Origin: Rhypophila decipiens
Taxonomy: Eukaryota; Ascomycota; Sordariomycetes; Sordariales; Naviculisporaceae
Reading direction: 5' to 3'
Length of the DNA: 64,000 bases
NCBI GenBank assembly: GCA_033297075.1
Contig: MU858060.1
Coordinates: forward strand, 248,001 to 312,000
Numbering within the stretch: the first letter of the stretch is position 1; each line of letters opens with the position of its first letter. The notes below the pieces were generated by a model. That model was not told the origin of the DNA, ran no database searches, and saw nothing but the letters and a program-made list of their open reading frames with translations. Positions 45,675-56,616 of this stretch are shown here, piece after piece. The translations under genes and the position numbers were made by a program.

Positions 45675-47110
45675 TCACAGGCGTCTTGTGTGGCGCGATG
45701 TATGACGGTCGTGGTCTGTTGGCCGGTGTGGCAGCAGTAATATAGTCAAGCCCTCTTGAGGATCTTGGTCGCTCTTTTTTTGTTTATTCTACGGCATTGC
45801 TCATTCTGACTTTGGCGCTCTCTCAAGTTCATACTCTCGCTTGCTCTTCTTACTGAGCACCTTCCGGATAAGGGACTGGCGCATGACTTTGGCTTCTAGA
45901 GTGCAAACCCAGGGTTAGTACATTCTACTAACCCAGAACTGGCTGCTATGGCACCTTGAAGGGAGATAATCGGTCTCTGTTCGTGTACATATTTGCAGGC
46001 GAGCGACACACTTGGCGAGTTATTCGGGAGCTACCTTGCCTAGGTATGTGTGTGGATGAGTTGAGTGCTGCAAGGTGTGGGAAGACAGCATGGGGACAAT
46101 TATCTCAATTATCTATTTACCATAGCGCCGTGCTATTTTATCAAATTTACTAGCGAGTTTTCAGCGTTGTTCAACGTATTGCCAAGCTTTCTATGATTCC
46201 CTTGATGTGTGAGAGACTTTGGTTCCCTCCTGTGGGTGAATCATCTCCGACCAGAACCATATCCCTGCGGACCTGCCGAGGTCAAACAGCAGATTTCCCC
46301 GATTTCCTATCTTTGAGGGGGACGTGAACTGAGCTGATGTGCCAAAGTGAGGGTGGCCTGATCTTTTCCAGATTCTTGGTAACCCCCACACCAACCGTCT
46401 TTCTCCGAATATCGCTTCTCGCTCAAGCTCACCCCAAAATATGTAGAAAGAGCGTTAAGAGATTATTTCCAATACTTGTAAGCCAACACCGGGTTTGTTA
46501 ACGGCCTGACGTTCCAGCATCAGATTAGACATGTCATGTCCTGGCTCTTAGGGACATCTGCTGATCTTCAACCTATGACAAGAGAAGATGGTTTGTTGGT
46601 GTCTTTTGCAGCCGCCTGCCATGATATTAACCCCTGTTATCGAGAAGTTCTCGATTGCGATGGTGCACTCTTGAAATCGCATGGTGTGCGATTTCGCTGC
46701 TGTTGTTGGCTTCTTAACTTTCTTGGTATGACGCTTTTCTTGTTGAGGTTCAAAGGACATCAGGCCACCAGTCTTTCGTCAAAGGGCTGGGTCTCGCCTA
46801 TGTGCGATTGCATATGGTGTGAGGTGATTTGCAAAGGGAAACTTGATTTTATCCCCCCTCTGTTGCTGATTGGCACCTTTTGGTATCAGAATGGGAATAA
46901 GGGGTTATGTTTATATATTGGGCGACATGATGATCTCTCGGTGATGAATATATATCTGTTGTTCCTCGACTTGCACAACGACCTCCCGTTCAACTCATGT
47001 CCATACCATTGTTCTACAAACCATAAAGTTAAAGACGTGATATCTTTCTCGAGCACCACCCATGCCAGCTCTCCGTTCTACGAGAAAGAAAACCAAGCCC
47101 AGCCAACAAA
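45675..47110. other. Intergenic region between DCP2 and the SDR gene
   Basis: About 1.4 kb. An open frame at 46536-47198 (220 codons) has no recognised similarity and runs into the SDR gene in another frame. TATA-like runs occur near 46912 and 46950. No gene is supported. Confidence 0.45.
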
Positions 47111-48225
47111 ATGCTCTACAACACATCCCCAGACTCCCTCTTCCTCCCACAACAAAGCAACATCGACCCGCTCGGGTTCGGCAAAGTCGCCATCGTAACG
47201 GGCTGTTCCTCGGGGATAGGCCTAGCCGTCACGCAGTTACTCCTGGCACATCAATTCCAAGTCTGCGGCCTCGACGTGGCAGAGTTTGACTATCACCTCC
47301 TGAGAGAAGCTGATCATGGCAAGTTCCATTTCCACAAGGGGGATTTAACTTCTCCCGGGATTGTGGAGGAGGGTGTTAGGATTTGTGTTGCTGGGTTTGG
47401 GTATGTTCTTTTCTTGCCTTTGCTTTGACACTTGCGCCTCTTGATTGATGATTTTTGCTGACTTGTGTGTATCTGGTTGTGTATAATAGACCCAGGATCG
47501 ACGTCCTGGTCAACGTAGCAGGCGTGATGGACAACTTCAGCAGCGCAGACGCGGTGACGGACGAGGTGTGGGACAAGGTCATGGCCGTGAACCTCACTGT
47601 CCCGGTCAAGATGATGCGGGCTGTGATTCCCTTCATGAAGGAGAAGAAAGACGGGTGTATCATTAACGTCGCCAGCACGGCGGCCAAGAGCGGTGCTGTT
47701 GCTGGGGTGGCTTATACGGCTAGCAAACATGGCTTGGTATGTCACTTACCTACCTGTTCCTTTCATGGGAGCGAGCTTTATTCTCAAAATATTAAGGAAG
47801 TACACCGTAACTGATATAATCTGAAATCAAAAACAGATAGGAGCAACCAAAAACGTAGCTTGGCGGTTCAGAAACGAGGGCATCCGGTGCAATGCCGTCC
47901 TGCCAGGCGCAATCGACTCGAGTATCGGGAAGAGGATAGCCCAGGGAGGGTCCAGCAACGCGGGCTCAGCATGGGACCCAGAGGCCTTTGCCGAGATTGA
48001 GTAAGTTCTGCTTCCTTTCACCCATTCATCTAGAGTACCTGGGGAATAGATTTCTAACAATTATACCCCAGGCCCGTTCACGCACTTCAAGCCAGGCCAT
48101 CAGAGACAACACCCACAATCACGCCCCATGAGGTCGCAAAGACAATTGTCTTCTTGATCAGTGATAACGCCAGGACGATCAATGGGGTCAGCTTGCCTGT
48201 TGATAAAGCATGGGGTGTGGTTTGA
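47111..48225 (+). CDS. Short-chain dehydrogenase/reductase (classical SDR)
   Basis: A cytosolic NAD(P)-dependent oxidoreductase of the classical SDR type; substrate unknown. Exons 47111-47400, 47490-47736, 47837-48000 and 48072-48225 give 284 residues, with all phases closing. The cofactor motif TGCSSGIG is at 30-37. The usual NNAG reads NVAG at 105-108. The catalytic set is Asn131, Ser159, Tyr172 and Lys176 (YTASK), so the enzyme should be active. [26 protein letters not shown] is the typical segment after the active site. Asp at the end of beta-2 (CGLDVAEF) suggests NAD rather than NADP. It stands alone, without biosynthetic-cluster neighbours. An out-of-frame upstream ATG at 47062 overlaps the start in weaker context. 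Confidence 0.9.
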
Positions 48226-48802
48226 AGAGTCTGGTGTAAAGACTTTGCATAGGGCCGTAGAAAGACTGGCTAGGGAATCAGTACATAAGGGTATTTCAAC
48301 AAGGACGGAGTAGGGCGTTAACTTGGGTGACAGTTTGGGGTTTTTCAAAACTTGCTTTCTCTCACAGGACAGTTGATTTTCCAGATCTGTCTGTAGTTGG
48401 ACAAATAAGGTATACATGATATTTGATCATGGGACCAACGCGCAAAAGAGAGAAAATGTAGCCCACACTATGAAATACTCTTCATTCGGTACTTTTCCAA
48501 CCGGTCTGGAAAAGACCATGATAACGTAGAATGTAGAACCCATAGTGCGGATGAATAACTCAATTTACTTATTATAATCTTTACAAGGCCTCAAACGCCC
48601 GGCATGATGGAGGTTGAAATCGTCTCACAGACGTATTCGAAAGAACTGGCAGAAGCAAACCACATAACCATGGGTATCCATAACGCCATCCGGTATTGCA
48701 TACATAGTGATGAACCGGTCATATCATTCGTCCTCAGAAGCCCAATACACCCGCCCATAAGAGAAAGACTCAAGATCACCACCAGCCATTCCGCTGCATC
48801 TC
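48226..48802. other. Convergent intergenic region SDR / RRM gene
   Basis: About 580 bp of 3' flanks. No additional feature is supported. Confidence 0.5.
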
Positions 48803-50426
48803 CTAGTCAGCAGACCCAACGTCGTCATCTGTATTCAAAAGCTGGAAACGGTTCGTGACCGTTGCAAGCGGTTTCCTGGCCACGGTGTTCTCCTTTCGTT
48901 GCCTGGCAGTCTGCTGCGCGGTGAAAGGCTGGGCACATTCATCCACATCCCATTCGATCTTGGTGCCTTTGTATTTCCTGGACGCCCAGTTAGCCAAGCC
49001 ATCAATGAATTATTAGTGTCAAAACCACATACCCTCGACTCATCATGCACATCCGGGCGTATATGGCGTTGTGGACCGAGTTGAGACTAAGATAGCAGTT
49101 GCCACCTGAGAACTCAACCTTGATGACGACCAGGTTGTGAATGTGGTCGAGGTCTTCGCGAATGCTCTCCTCGGTGTGCCTGCCATCATAGCGGCGAATG
49201 ACCAAGTTGCGGCTCGCACCCATGGCAACCTTGCCTGCAACATGCCCTGGCATAATAAACTGCCGGTCACTCCACTTGATATCGACCTGGTTTCCAAGTT
49301 AGACGCCAAAATCCCATTATTTCAGCGCAGAGAAGCTGCGACTCACCCGCTTGTTTTTGATGTAAAGATCGTTTCGCTTTACATGTTCAAAGAACCTCCT
49401 TGCCTCGACCGCATGTAGGAACGATACCGTGGCCGTGCGCTCATGAGTACGGAGGAAGATATCCAGAAGCATACCGCCCCGGACGGCGGCTGTGATGTCG
49501 GCGTGCGTGGTACCGTCGGCGAGGTTCAACAATTGAATCGTTCTTGTGCATTCGCGGTCAAACTGGGGCCGCTGCCCTTGGCCCTGCGACTTGACATAGG
49601 TGGCACCGACAGGACCGTCCATAGGCGATTCACCATCGCACGATGCATCGTCCTCGTCTACGTCGCCATCAGCGTCCCAGGAAGGCTGCCGATGCTCACG
49701 GGAACGGGAACCTGCACCGTGCGAGTGATGCTTACCATAGTGACCATTGTGACCATTATGATTGTTGTGGTTGTTCGGGACGGCACGGTTCTCGTAGCTG
49801 GGCTGGCGCTGGCGCTGGCTGGCCGTATCGTTCAAACGTGCGCCCCCATCCTCGGTCTCCTCGGCCTGTGACGGCGTGGCTTGAGTGGTCGACCCTGCCT
49901 GGATGGTCTCATCATCCTGGCTGAGAAGCTGTTTCTTGTGAGCGCTAGCCCTACCGGTGACGGAGGAATCCGAGCATGGAATGATACTCACAGCTACAGT
50001 ACTCTCGTCTATGCCGCCGCGTAGAAGGTTGCGTTTCAGATTCTCTGAATGGACGTGATTGTCAGGGTTTGCCAGCTCGTCCAACGAGAGTTTGCCAGTC
50101 ACCAGCCGATCCTATGACATACCATACTGCTTGGCAACTGTTTGGAGACTCTCATATTCGGCCTGCGATATGACTACCGTGGGCTTCGTAGAATACCCAT
50201 TGTTCTCGGCCGGTGTCTTATTTTATGGAGGGGTGTCAGTTCGCGGAACAAAGCAGATGGAGGACTCGAGGGTACAACGGACATGTCCGGCGCTGGAATG
50301 TGTTGTCTTTGGTTAGCAACGAATGGACAATAGCCCGGCCCGGGCGAAGCAGAAGACTTACTTGCGCAGTAAAGTATCGAGATAGCTTCGCTCGATAGTC
50401 ACCATAGTGGGACTGGGCGACGTCAT
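48803..50426 (-). CDS. RRM-type RNA-binding protein, Nrd1/Msa-like
   Basis: A two-RRM RNA-binding protein resembling the fungal 'negative regulator of differentiation' (Nrd1/Msa) group. The best model has seven exons: 50426-50362, 50306-50276, 50216-50123, 50044-49992, 49928-49347, 49286-49033 and 48977-48803 (417 aa). The N-terminus MTSPSPTMVTIERSYLDTLL and the joined KQYENLKRNLLRGGI match the usual leader of this group. A His/Asn-rich low-complexity segment follows. RRM1 starts at RTIQLLNLADGTTHADI and RRM2 at SRNLVIRRYDG, ending in YKGTKIEWDVDEC. RNP motifs are weak in both RRMs. Exons 2-3 are the least certain: the GTACCC donor and AAG acceptor are chosen by frame and a CTGAC branch point. 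The 63-nt intron 49929-49991 is in frame and stop-free. Confidence 0.75.
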
Positions 50427-53030
50427 TTTGGCTAGGAATAAAAAACAATGCACACTCGAGTGAGTGCGCTAAGTTACAAGAGGAATGATACGAAACAAAG
50501 AGGGGAGGGGACTGCAGACCCAGAGGCTGGAGTTGCAGACGACAGCTTCCCCAGATTGGAAGGTTGGGAAACAAAAATGTTTATACCGGGCAGGTGCGAA
50601 GCTGCTGCCGCTGCTCTTGATGGCCAAGCCAGTGCTCTAATGAGGCCCATACGTCCAAGGCGCCCCTCTGTAGCATCTCCTAGCACACCATTTGGCAGCT
50701 GAGAACCGACAACGGCAAGGGTGGGGCCAACCTAATCGCCCATCAATCTGGGGAACTCCACCAAGAACCCTTTTTGGGCTTCAGCCTTTTGGCTCGAGCC
50801 GGGTTATCCTCACGTGCCAGACGCCAATCGCTGAAATCGCATCTTAGCGCCAACCGACACGGGCCACCTCAAGTTCAGCCAGAGAGGCTTGAGAGGCAAG
50901 TTGAACGAACCAATGATACAAGAAGATGTGCAGGTGTTGATGTGATGCAATCCCTCGTATCTGAACTATATAAGGAAACGACATCTCATGAACGAGTACT
51001 TGTAGTAAATGCCATTTTGACGGATGTAAGAGACTATGTTGCCCATACGGGGTATGCGTTTGCATCGATCTTTCTGCCAATCCATGGCCTGCAACGTGAG
51101 ATCACGACACTACGATTGGCAGCCTGCCCGACAGTAACAGTGATATATCTCATATCTGGGACTTTCCCATCACCCAGCGGGTCGGAACCTTGCAGCGGTT
51201 TACTAGTCAAACCGGCTCTTTTCACAACGGTTCTCAGCGGCGGAAACGGGTCGGCCGGCCCTAGTCGACTGCTTGTTCACTCCACATCACTACAATATGG
51301 CTCCGGTCGTCACCTCATGGAACCAACTGCCGCAACTGACTCGGACACCTGCATGGGACTCTCTGCTGCACAAGAGCAAGCGAGAGATAGTATGGGGCAC
51401 CGGGCTCAGTTTAGCACATCTCTGATGTTTATCGAGGGAGGAGAAATGAGCCTGGAGACTTTAACGCCCATCACCAAGGGCTCATATCATTTTATGGTCT
51501 GGTGCCTTGGGAGTCGTGTTCGTGCAAAAGTTCGTCTCGTCATCAATGACCCCACTGGTGATGATTGGTGAGGCATCGAGGTTTCGACTCTGCGGGGTAG
51601 GAAAATGTCGACACTAGAAATCAGATGACAGGCCGAACTCTTATCCATAGCTTCATAAAAAAACCTTCTCCTGCGATGAGTTACGGTAACTTGCAGTTCG
51701 GTCACCACTAGTTGGCCGCATGAAGTGCATTCTGCGCACACGCAAAGACGTCTTCGAGATGTCTGCAAGTAGTCGACGGACGGGTAGCGCTGGAGCATTC
51801 GAGAATGTCGTTCCTGCCTGGCTGATGTATGGTCATCTTAACAAGAAATTTCCATCCAGACGGGCGGAATAAGAAGACAGCTGGATTGAATACAACCGGT
51901 GACCGCTTCGTTATCCCGTCCTTCTCCCGCCTTGGAGGACGGCAGATTAGCGAGAATCCAGGAATCAAAACGACCAAGGCGGGCTGGTGACCCGTATTTG
52001 AATCAAAGGGTTCCGTGATGTCCAGCATCATCAGTATGAGAATTGCGCGGGTTTCGTGATCGGCCACTGTATTTTTATTTTTAGCTAGTGCATTGCGTGT
52101 TGGTTCTCAGCCGTGGGGCAGTCGACTCCAACACGAGAAAATGAGCCCCAGTTTTGGCCTGCGGCACCAATACGAATGTCCGAGATGAGCTCTGTGGCAA
52201 TGGAGTCAAGTGCTTGATGGAACAACAAGACGACCTTTCGGGCGATTTCGAGTGTCGGGTAACCATCAACAGGCCTAAAGCTTTCCCGGTGTTTTGAAGA
52301 ACCATCCAGTTTTTCATGCTGCATTGTGAAGAGCCGGGATTTTTCAGTGCTTGCAGCAACCCTGATTGGTCGTGATCACCTCGCAGACCCGCGTCGCCCG
52401 CCCAACTCCATCCGGTTTAGGCCCCTGACAGGGGGACTCCACAGATGCAGGTGGAAACTCTAAAAGTCATTGCAGCATTCCAGTGCACAAGCCATCCTCC
52501 ACCATTCGCTCTCCTGACTGGACTGAAGCCATTTCAATCCGCATTTTTTTGCGGCTTCTCCTCCCTCTGTTCCTTCAGCAACCACCGCCACACTCGCTCA
52601 TCCCAACGTTCGTTAGACACTCGTTTGCTTCATACTTTTTGGTTACTACATTCCACTATCTTCATTGCTGTTTCTTCGTTCTCCCGTCAAATTATCACGA
52701 AGAGACGACCCATCGATTGCTTTTGCTGCCCTGACTTCGCGCAGGCCTTGTTTTTCTCGGCCAAGGCCCAATAAGGGGTGACCCAGCAAACGCCGTGCCA
52801 CGCTCGCTTTTGGGTGACCTGTTCACAAACCTCGACGACCACAGCATCCCGTTTCCCCCGGCGTTTGACGAGAACCTTTATTGAGGTTTCAGTGACCAGC
52901 GGTGTGTGCCTGGGATTACAGATCTATAAGGCTTAATATCCAGGTCGCGCCTGAGCCTGGTTTTCTTGCTCACCCTTTTCTCGCACGTTGGTCTCGCTAC
53001 TGTCCGGAGAGACCCCGATCCGCTGTCACG
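50427..53030. other. 2.6-kb gene-poor divergent interval, RRM gene / DUF7137 gene
   Basis: It contains the promoters of both neighbours and two weak ORF candidates: plus 50945-51571 (ATG-started, 208 codons, no family) and minus 52085-52324. The C/T-rich stretch 52490-52730 is a likely leader of the DUF7137 gene. Confidence 0.45.
52085..52324 (-). CDS. Small hypothetical ORF, 79 aa
   Basis: An ATG-started minus-strand frame whose middle (ARKVVLLFHQALDSIATELI, then SDIRIGAAGQNWGSFSRVGVD) has the amphipathic, balanced composition of a real protein more than of random sequence. I recognise no family. It could be an isolated small gene, an exon of an unmodelled gene, or chance. Confidence 0.2.
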   Translation of the reverse strand: MQHEKLDGSSKHRESFRPVDGYPTLEIARKVVLLFHQALDSIATELISDIRIGAAGQNWGSFSRVGVDCPTAENQHAMH

Positions 53031-53974
53031 ATGAGAGCATCATTATCAGTCGGCCAATTGGCCGTTGCACTTTTATCTTTAACACCCGTAGTCTCTGCGT
53101 CGCGGGCATGGCCCAAGTGGTTTCCAGAAATGGACGAACTTGTGGCCCGTCAAGAAGCCTCTGGTACGTGATTGATCCCAGTTCTACATACCGCCTTCAA
53201 GTATCACGAACGGGAGGAACTGACCACAAGAGAAATTGTTCTACTATAGAACCCACGCCCACCCCTACATCCGAGCCGCCAAAAACAACGAGCACGAAGA
53301 AAGGGGGCCCCATAATGTCAGACTTCAACACAGCCGGCCGGACTCAATCCGGAGACCCGGAAGAAACCGGCGGCTCCAAGACAACAGGAAAAGATGCCAA
53401 AGCCACCAAACCACCCAAGCACACGCAGTATCCTCCTCAGGACCCCCCAGGTAACGTGGTTATGACCAAACCTACCGTCTTCGACCCTTCCTCGATCTAC
53501 AAGATTGGTGGCGACCCAATCACCTGGGGATGGAACTACACGAATCTCCAAGGCAAACCCACGGCCATCGACGTGCTGATCTCTTGCGCAGCGGTCTCGC
53601 GCACCTGGACCTTGACGCAAAACATGACGTTTACCACGGCTGCGAGCTACACGTTCGACACCAAGAAGTACAAGGAGGACAATCCCAAGGACTCGCTTCG
53701 GACGGATGTCTACAAGCTCCTCATCCACGATGCCGATAAAGAGTTCAAGGACATGGCTGAGCCCGGCTATCTTGCTCCCTTCAGCGGGTTCCAGTTCGGA
53801 TTGTACGAGCCTCAGGAGTACATCAGCTTCGCCGAGGGGTGGCAATGCGCAACCTGCTCGGGCGCCATGTCGCCTGTTGAGAAACGAGCGGTTGGGGGTG
53901 CCGTGGTGATGAGTGTGGTTACCGTATTGAGTTTCACCTGGTTTGTCGTCGGATTCGGTGGAGGCTTGCTATGA
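53031..53974 (+). CDS. DUF7137 secreted/membrane-anchored protein
   Basis: A fungal protein with an N-terminal signal peptide (about residues 1-22, hydrophobic core LAVALLSLTPVV), a Thr/Pro/Lys-rich stalk likely to be O-glycosylated, and a beta-rich extracellular domain (residues ~140-255). The domain carries the hallmark DPSSIYKIGGDPITWGWNYT and the motifs YLAPFSGFQFGLY and GWQCATCSG. A single C-terminal membrane helix (about 265-285) ends the protein. Exons 53031-53163 and 53250-53974 give 285 residues. The topology is type I, with the domain at the cell surface or in the secretory lumen. Function is unknown; a wall or surface role is inference. Confidence 0.85.
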
Positions 53975-55090
53975 TTTATTTGCCCGCCTCCCACCTCACC
54001 TCAGCATATCCACGTCATATATCCTTATTCCTAATATGGTTTGGCAGCATTCATGCGCGCATTTAATGAACTTTCCCTTCTTTTCCTCGTTTCACATGGA
54101 TGTATTGGTTGGACAAAAATAGAGTTGATCTTCGGTGTCAGTTTTGAAGACGGCAGGGCGTAGTGAAGCTTGATATTGAGAAAGAGGTTGCATCGTCATC
54201 TTTTCCATGTCTCTCATATCTTTCGTTTATATATTTCATACATGAGAGCAAAGGGGTATGTATGGGTTTGGATTGAAGCAGAAATGATGGTAGGACTGGT
54301 TGTAATTGCTAATTATCGAGTTGGGCATGAAATGGCTGTTTATGTTCTGGTGGTTTTATCTTTCACTCTCTTGGATGTGTTTTATTGCAACGACTGGCGT
54401 TTTTGTTTTTAGATAGTTGAACATTCTTGTCTATACTACAATATGTATGTTTGAAGAAAGAATATATCATCATTCTTTATAGTATCTTTGAATGAGACCT
54501 GCTGTTTTTTGTCACCCACTCGTCGGACATCTGTTACCTCTACGAGGAGGAAGGCGAAAGAGCACCGAGACTGCCAGTCAATCTGCGATCTTTGATGCAT
54601 GTAATTTGGCTGTCAAGGTTCCCTCTCTCACACGGCATATGTCATCCTTAGATTGCAGAAGTACGTACTGCCGGAGGTAAAGACCGATGGTAACTTTCTG
54701 GATGATTGCTTTGATATAGTACATACATACATGACCTGTTCGCATGCACTGATTGCATTGCATAGCGTGTTCCTAGTTTCGTTTGCATATCCACTACGTA
54801 GTTTGGACGAAGATTGGGGTACAGACATGTCTGCGGTTGCATTCATGTGAATCGTCTGTGGCATTGGGTTTTCTTATCGAGAGCAGCCGACTGTTTAGAG
54901 AGGAATCCCGAGCAGAGGCGGAGGAGAGTAAGTCGAGTTTGGTCGTTCGTAGTATATGTATGATGGAATCATTTTCTTCGTTACAGATGCTATGCTTTAA
55001 ACAAGAGAGGTGCCATGCATTGTAGGACACTGCTAATATATACACTGTTCATCAAATGGTCAGCGATTGGTTTTTCAGTCGGTCGCCCCA
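53975..55090. other. Convergent intergenic region DUF7137 gene / CDK11
   Basis: About 1.1 kb. It contains the third copy of the inverted-repeat end sequence at 54505-54520. I see no supported gene. Confidence 0.5.
54505..54520 (-). repeat. Solo copy of the AGTGGGTGACAAAAAA end sequence
   Basis: Reading the minus strand from 54520 gives the same 16 bases as the left end of the inverted-repeat element at 15078. No partner arm is visible within several hundred bases, so this may be a truncated element. Confidence 0.45.
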
Positions 55091-56616
55091 TCAGACCATA
55101 CGAAGGGCGAAGCCTCCTCCTCTTTCTTCTCGTTCGCGGCCAGAAAATATGCCGCTGAAATCCACCGCGCCGAGATCAGCCGCCTGCTGGCCGCGGACGG
55201 GCGCGTTGGGGGTCTGTCTCCTGCGACGTCTCTCTTGCCCGGCTTTGCTGGGGAAGGTAGGGAACATGGCTTCTTGTTTCGGTTTGGGGTCCTGTCGAAA
55301 GTACTCGTGGTCGAGCATCTCTTTGGCTGTTGGTCTCTTGTCGGGATCGAGGGACAGGAGCCCGCTCAGAAGAGACACGCCGGCTGCGGTGAGGAGGGGG
55401 AATTTGGCACGGAGGAGAAATGAAGTGGCTGGTGAGCTTTTGGACGCGGTCGGGAGACGTAGGGCGCGAGCGTTGGGCAGGCGCTTGAATCCCGGCCAGG
55501 TCTCTTCTGTGGGGACGCCACAGAGCTCAAAGATCTTGGTCAGCTCGTCCACTTCGTTTTTGCCCTGGAGGAGAGGTTCTCGCGTGAGGAGCTCGCCGAA
55601 TATGCAGCCTATGCTCCACATATCTATTGCGCGGTCGTAGCGGGTCGCGCCGAGGAGGAGCTCAGGGGCCCGGTACCAGAGCGTGACGACGAGCTGGGTG
55701 AGTTTTGGCGGAGGGTCGCCGACGTAGCGCGCCATGCCAAAGTCGGCGATCTTGAGCTGGCCGCGGTTGTTGAGGAGCAGGTTGGACGCCTTGAGGTCCC
55801 GGTGAAGGATCCAATTGTCATGGAGATAGTTTACCCCCGAGGCAAGCTGGAGGAGTAGGGTCTTGACTTCGGATGCTAGGAACGGCTCGGGCATGTCCTC
55901 TAGGATTCCTTTGAGATCGTGCTCTATAAAGTCTAATACGAGAAAAATGCTGTTTCCCGCGGGGAATCATGGTTAGCAAACAAGACTTGTACGTGTGCGG
56001 CGAAAAGGAGGTGGAATCCCTACTTTTCAATCTTGCTCGTGTCCTCCCCGACCACAACCTCCTGAAGCTTGACCACATTTCGGTGGTTACAGTCCTTGAG
56101 GATCTGAATCTCCCGAAGGCCCGTAACCGGAAGACCACTGCGGTCTTTGGGGTCTAGCTTTAATCGTTTGAGCGCGACAATCTTTCCTGTGGACACCTCC
56201 TGTGCCCTCGCAACCCAGCCATATGCGCCCTCCTCTATATCGTTGAGTTTGTCGTAGTTTTCGACACTTCGACATCTGCCGAATGGGCCGCCCTCGAATC
56301 GTAACAGTAATCTGTTCGAGCTGCTGCTTTCATTTCCGTTGTTGACCGTCCCTGCACCGCCCGTACCTGTTTCGCGATCCTGGGAAAGCCTTCGTCGCTT
56401 AGCGGGAGGCCCGTTTGCGCTCTGCTGATCTTGGGCTGGCTGCTCCCGTAGCCTTTGCGCCGTAGCAGCAGCTTCTCGTTCTTGTCTCTCGGCCTCGATT
56501 TTCCGTGCCTTTTCGGCTTTCAGTCGCTTCTTTTCCTCCTTTTCCCTCTTGCGCTGGGCCTCGAGGGCGGCATCTTCTTCGTCATTGGCCCATCGGGACT
56601 TGCCAGTGCTCGACAT
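55091..56616 (-). CDS. Cyclin-dependent kinase, CDK11/PITSLRE type (Ppk23-like)
   Basis: A nuclear Ser/Thr kinase of the CDK11 branch, which in other eukaryotes acts in transcription and splicing. Exons 56616-56024 and 55949-55091 give 483 residues. A Lys/Glu-rich coiled N-terminus (about 14-60) precedes a basic PAKRRRLS nuclear-localisation-like stretch. The kinase domain starts near 120: a glycine loop with IEEGAYGWV, catalytic Lys150, a PSTAIRE-helix equivalent PVTGLRE (163-169), HRDLK at 247-251, DFG at 267-269, and an activation segment ending VVTLWYRAPE with the phospho-acceptor Thr287. The intron splits an Asn codon just before IFLVLDFIEHDLKG. The cyclin-binding motif differs from the canonical PITSLRE at two positions. 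All catalytic residues are intact. Confidence 0.92.

Noticed and set aside
46536..47198. 220-codon ATG-started frame upstream of and into the SDR gene
   Set aside because: It has no recognised similarity, mixed low-quality composition, and overlaps the well-supported SDR exon 1 in another frame.
50045..50102. Alternative N-terminus of the RRM protein within 50045-50102
   Set aside because: This is intronic. Splicing from 50123 to 50044 restores the family sequence KQYENLKRNL.
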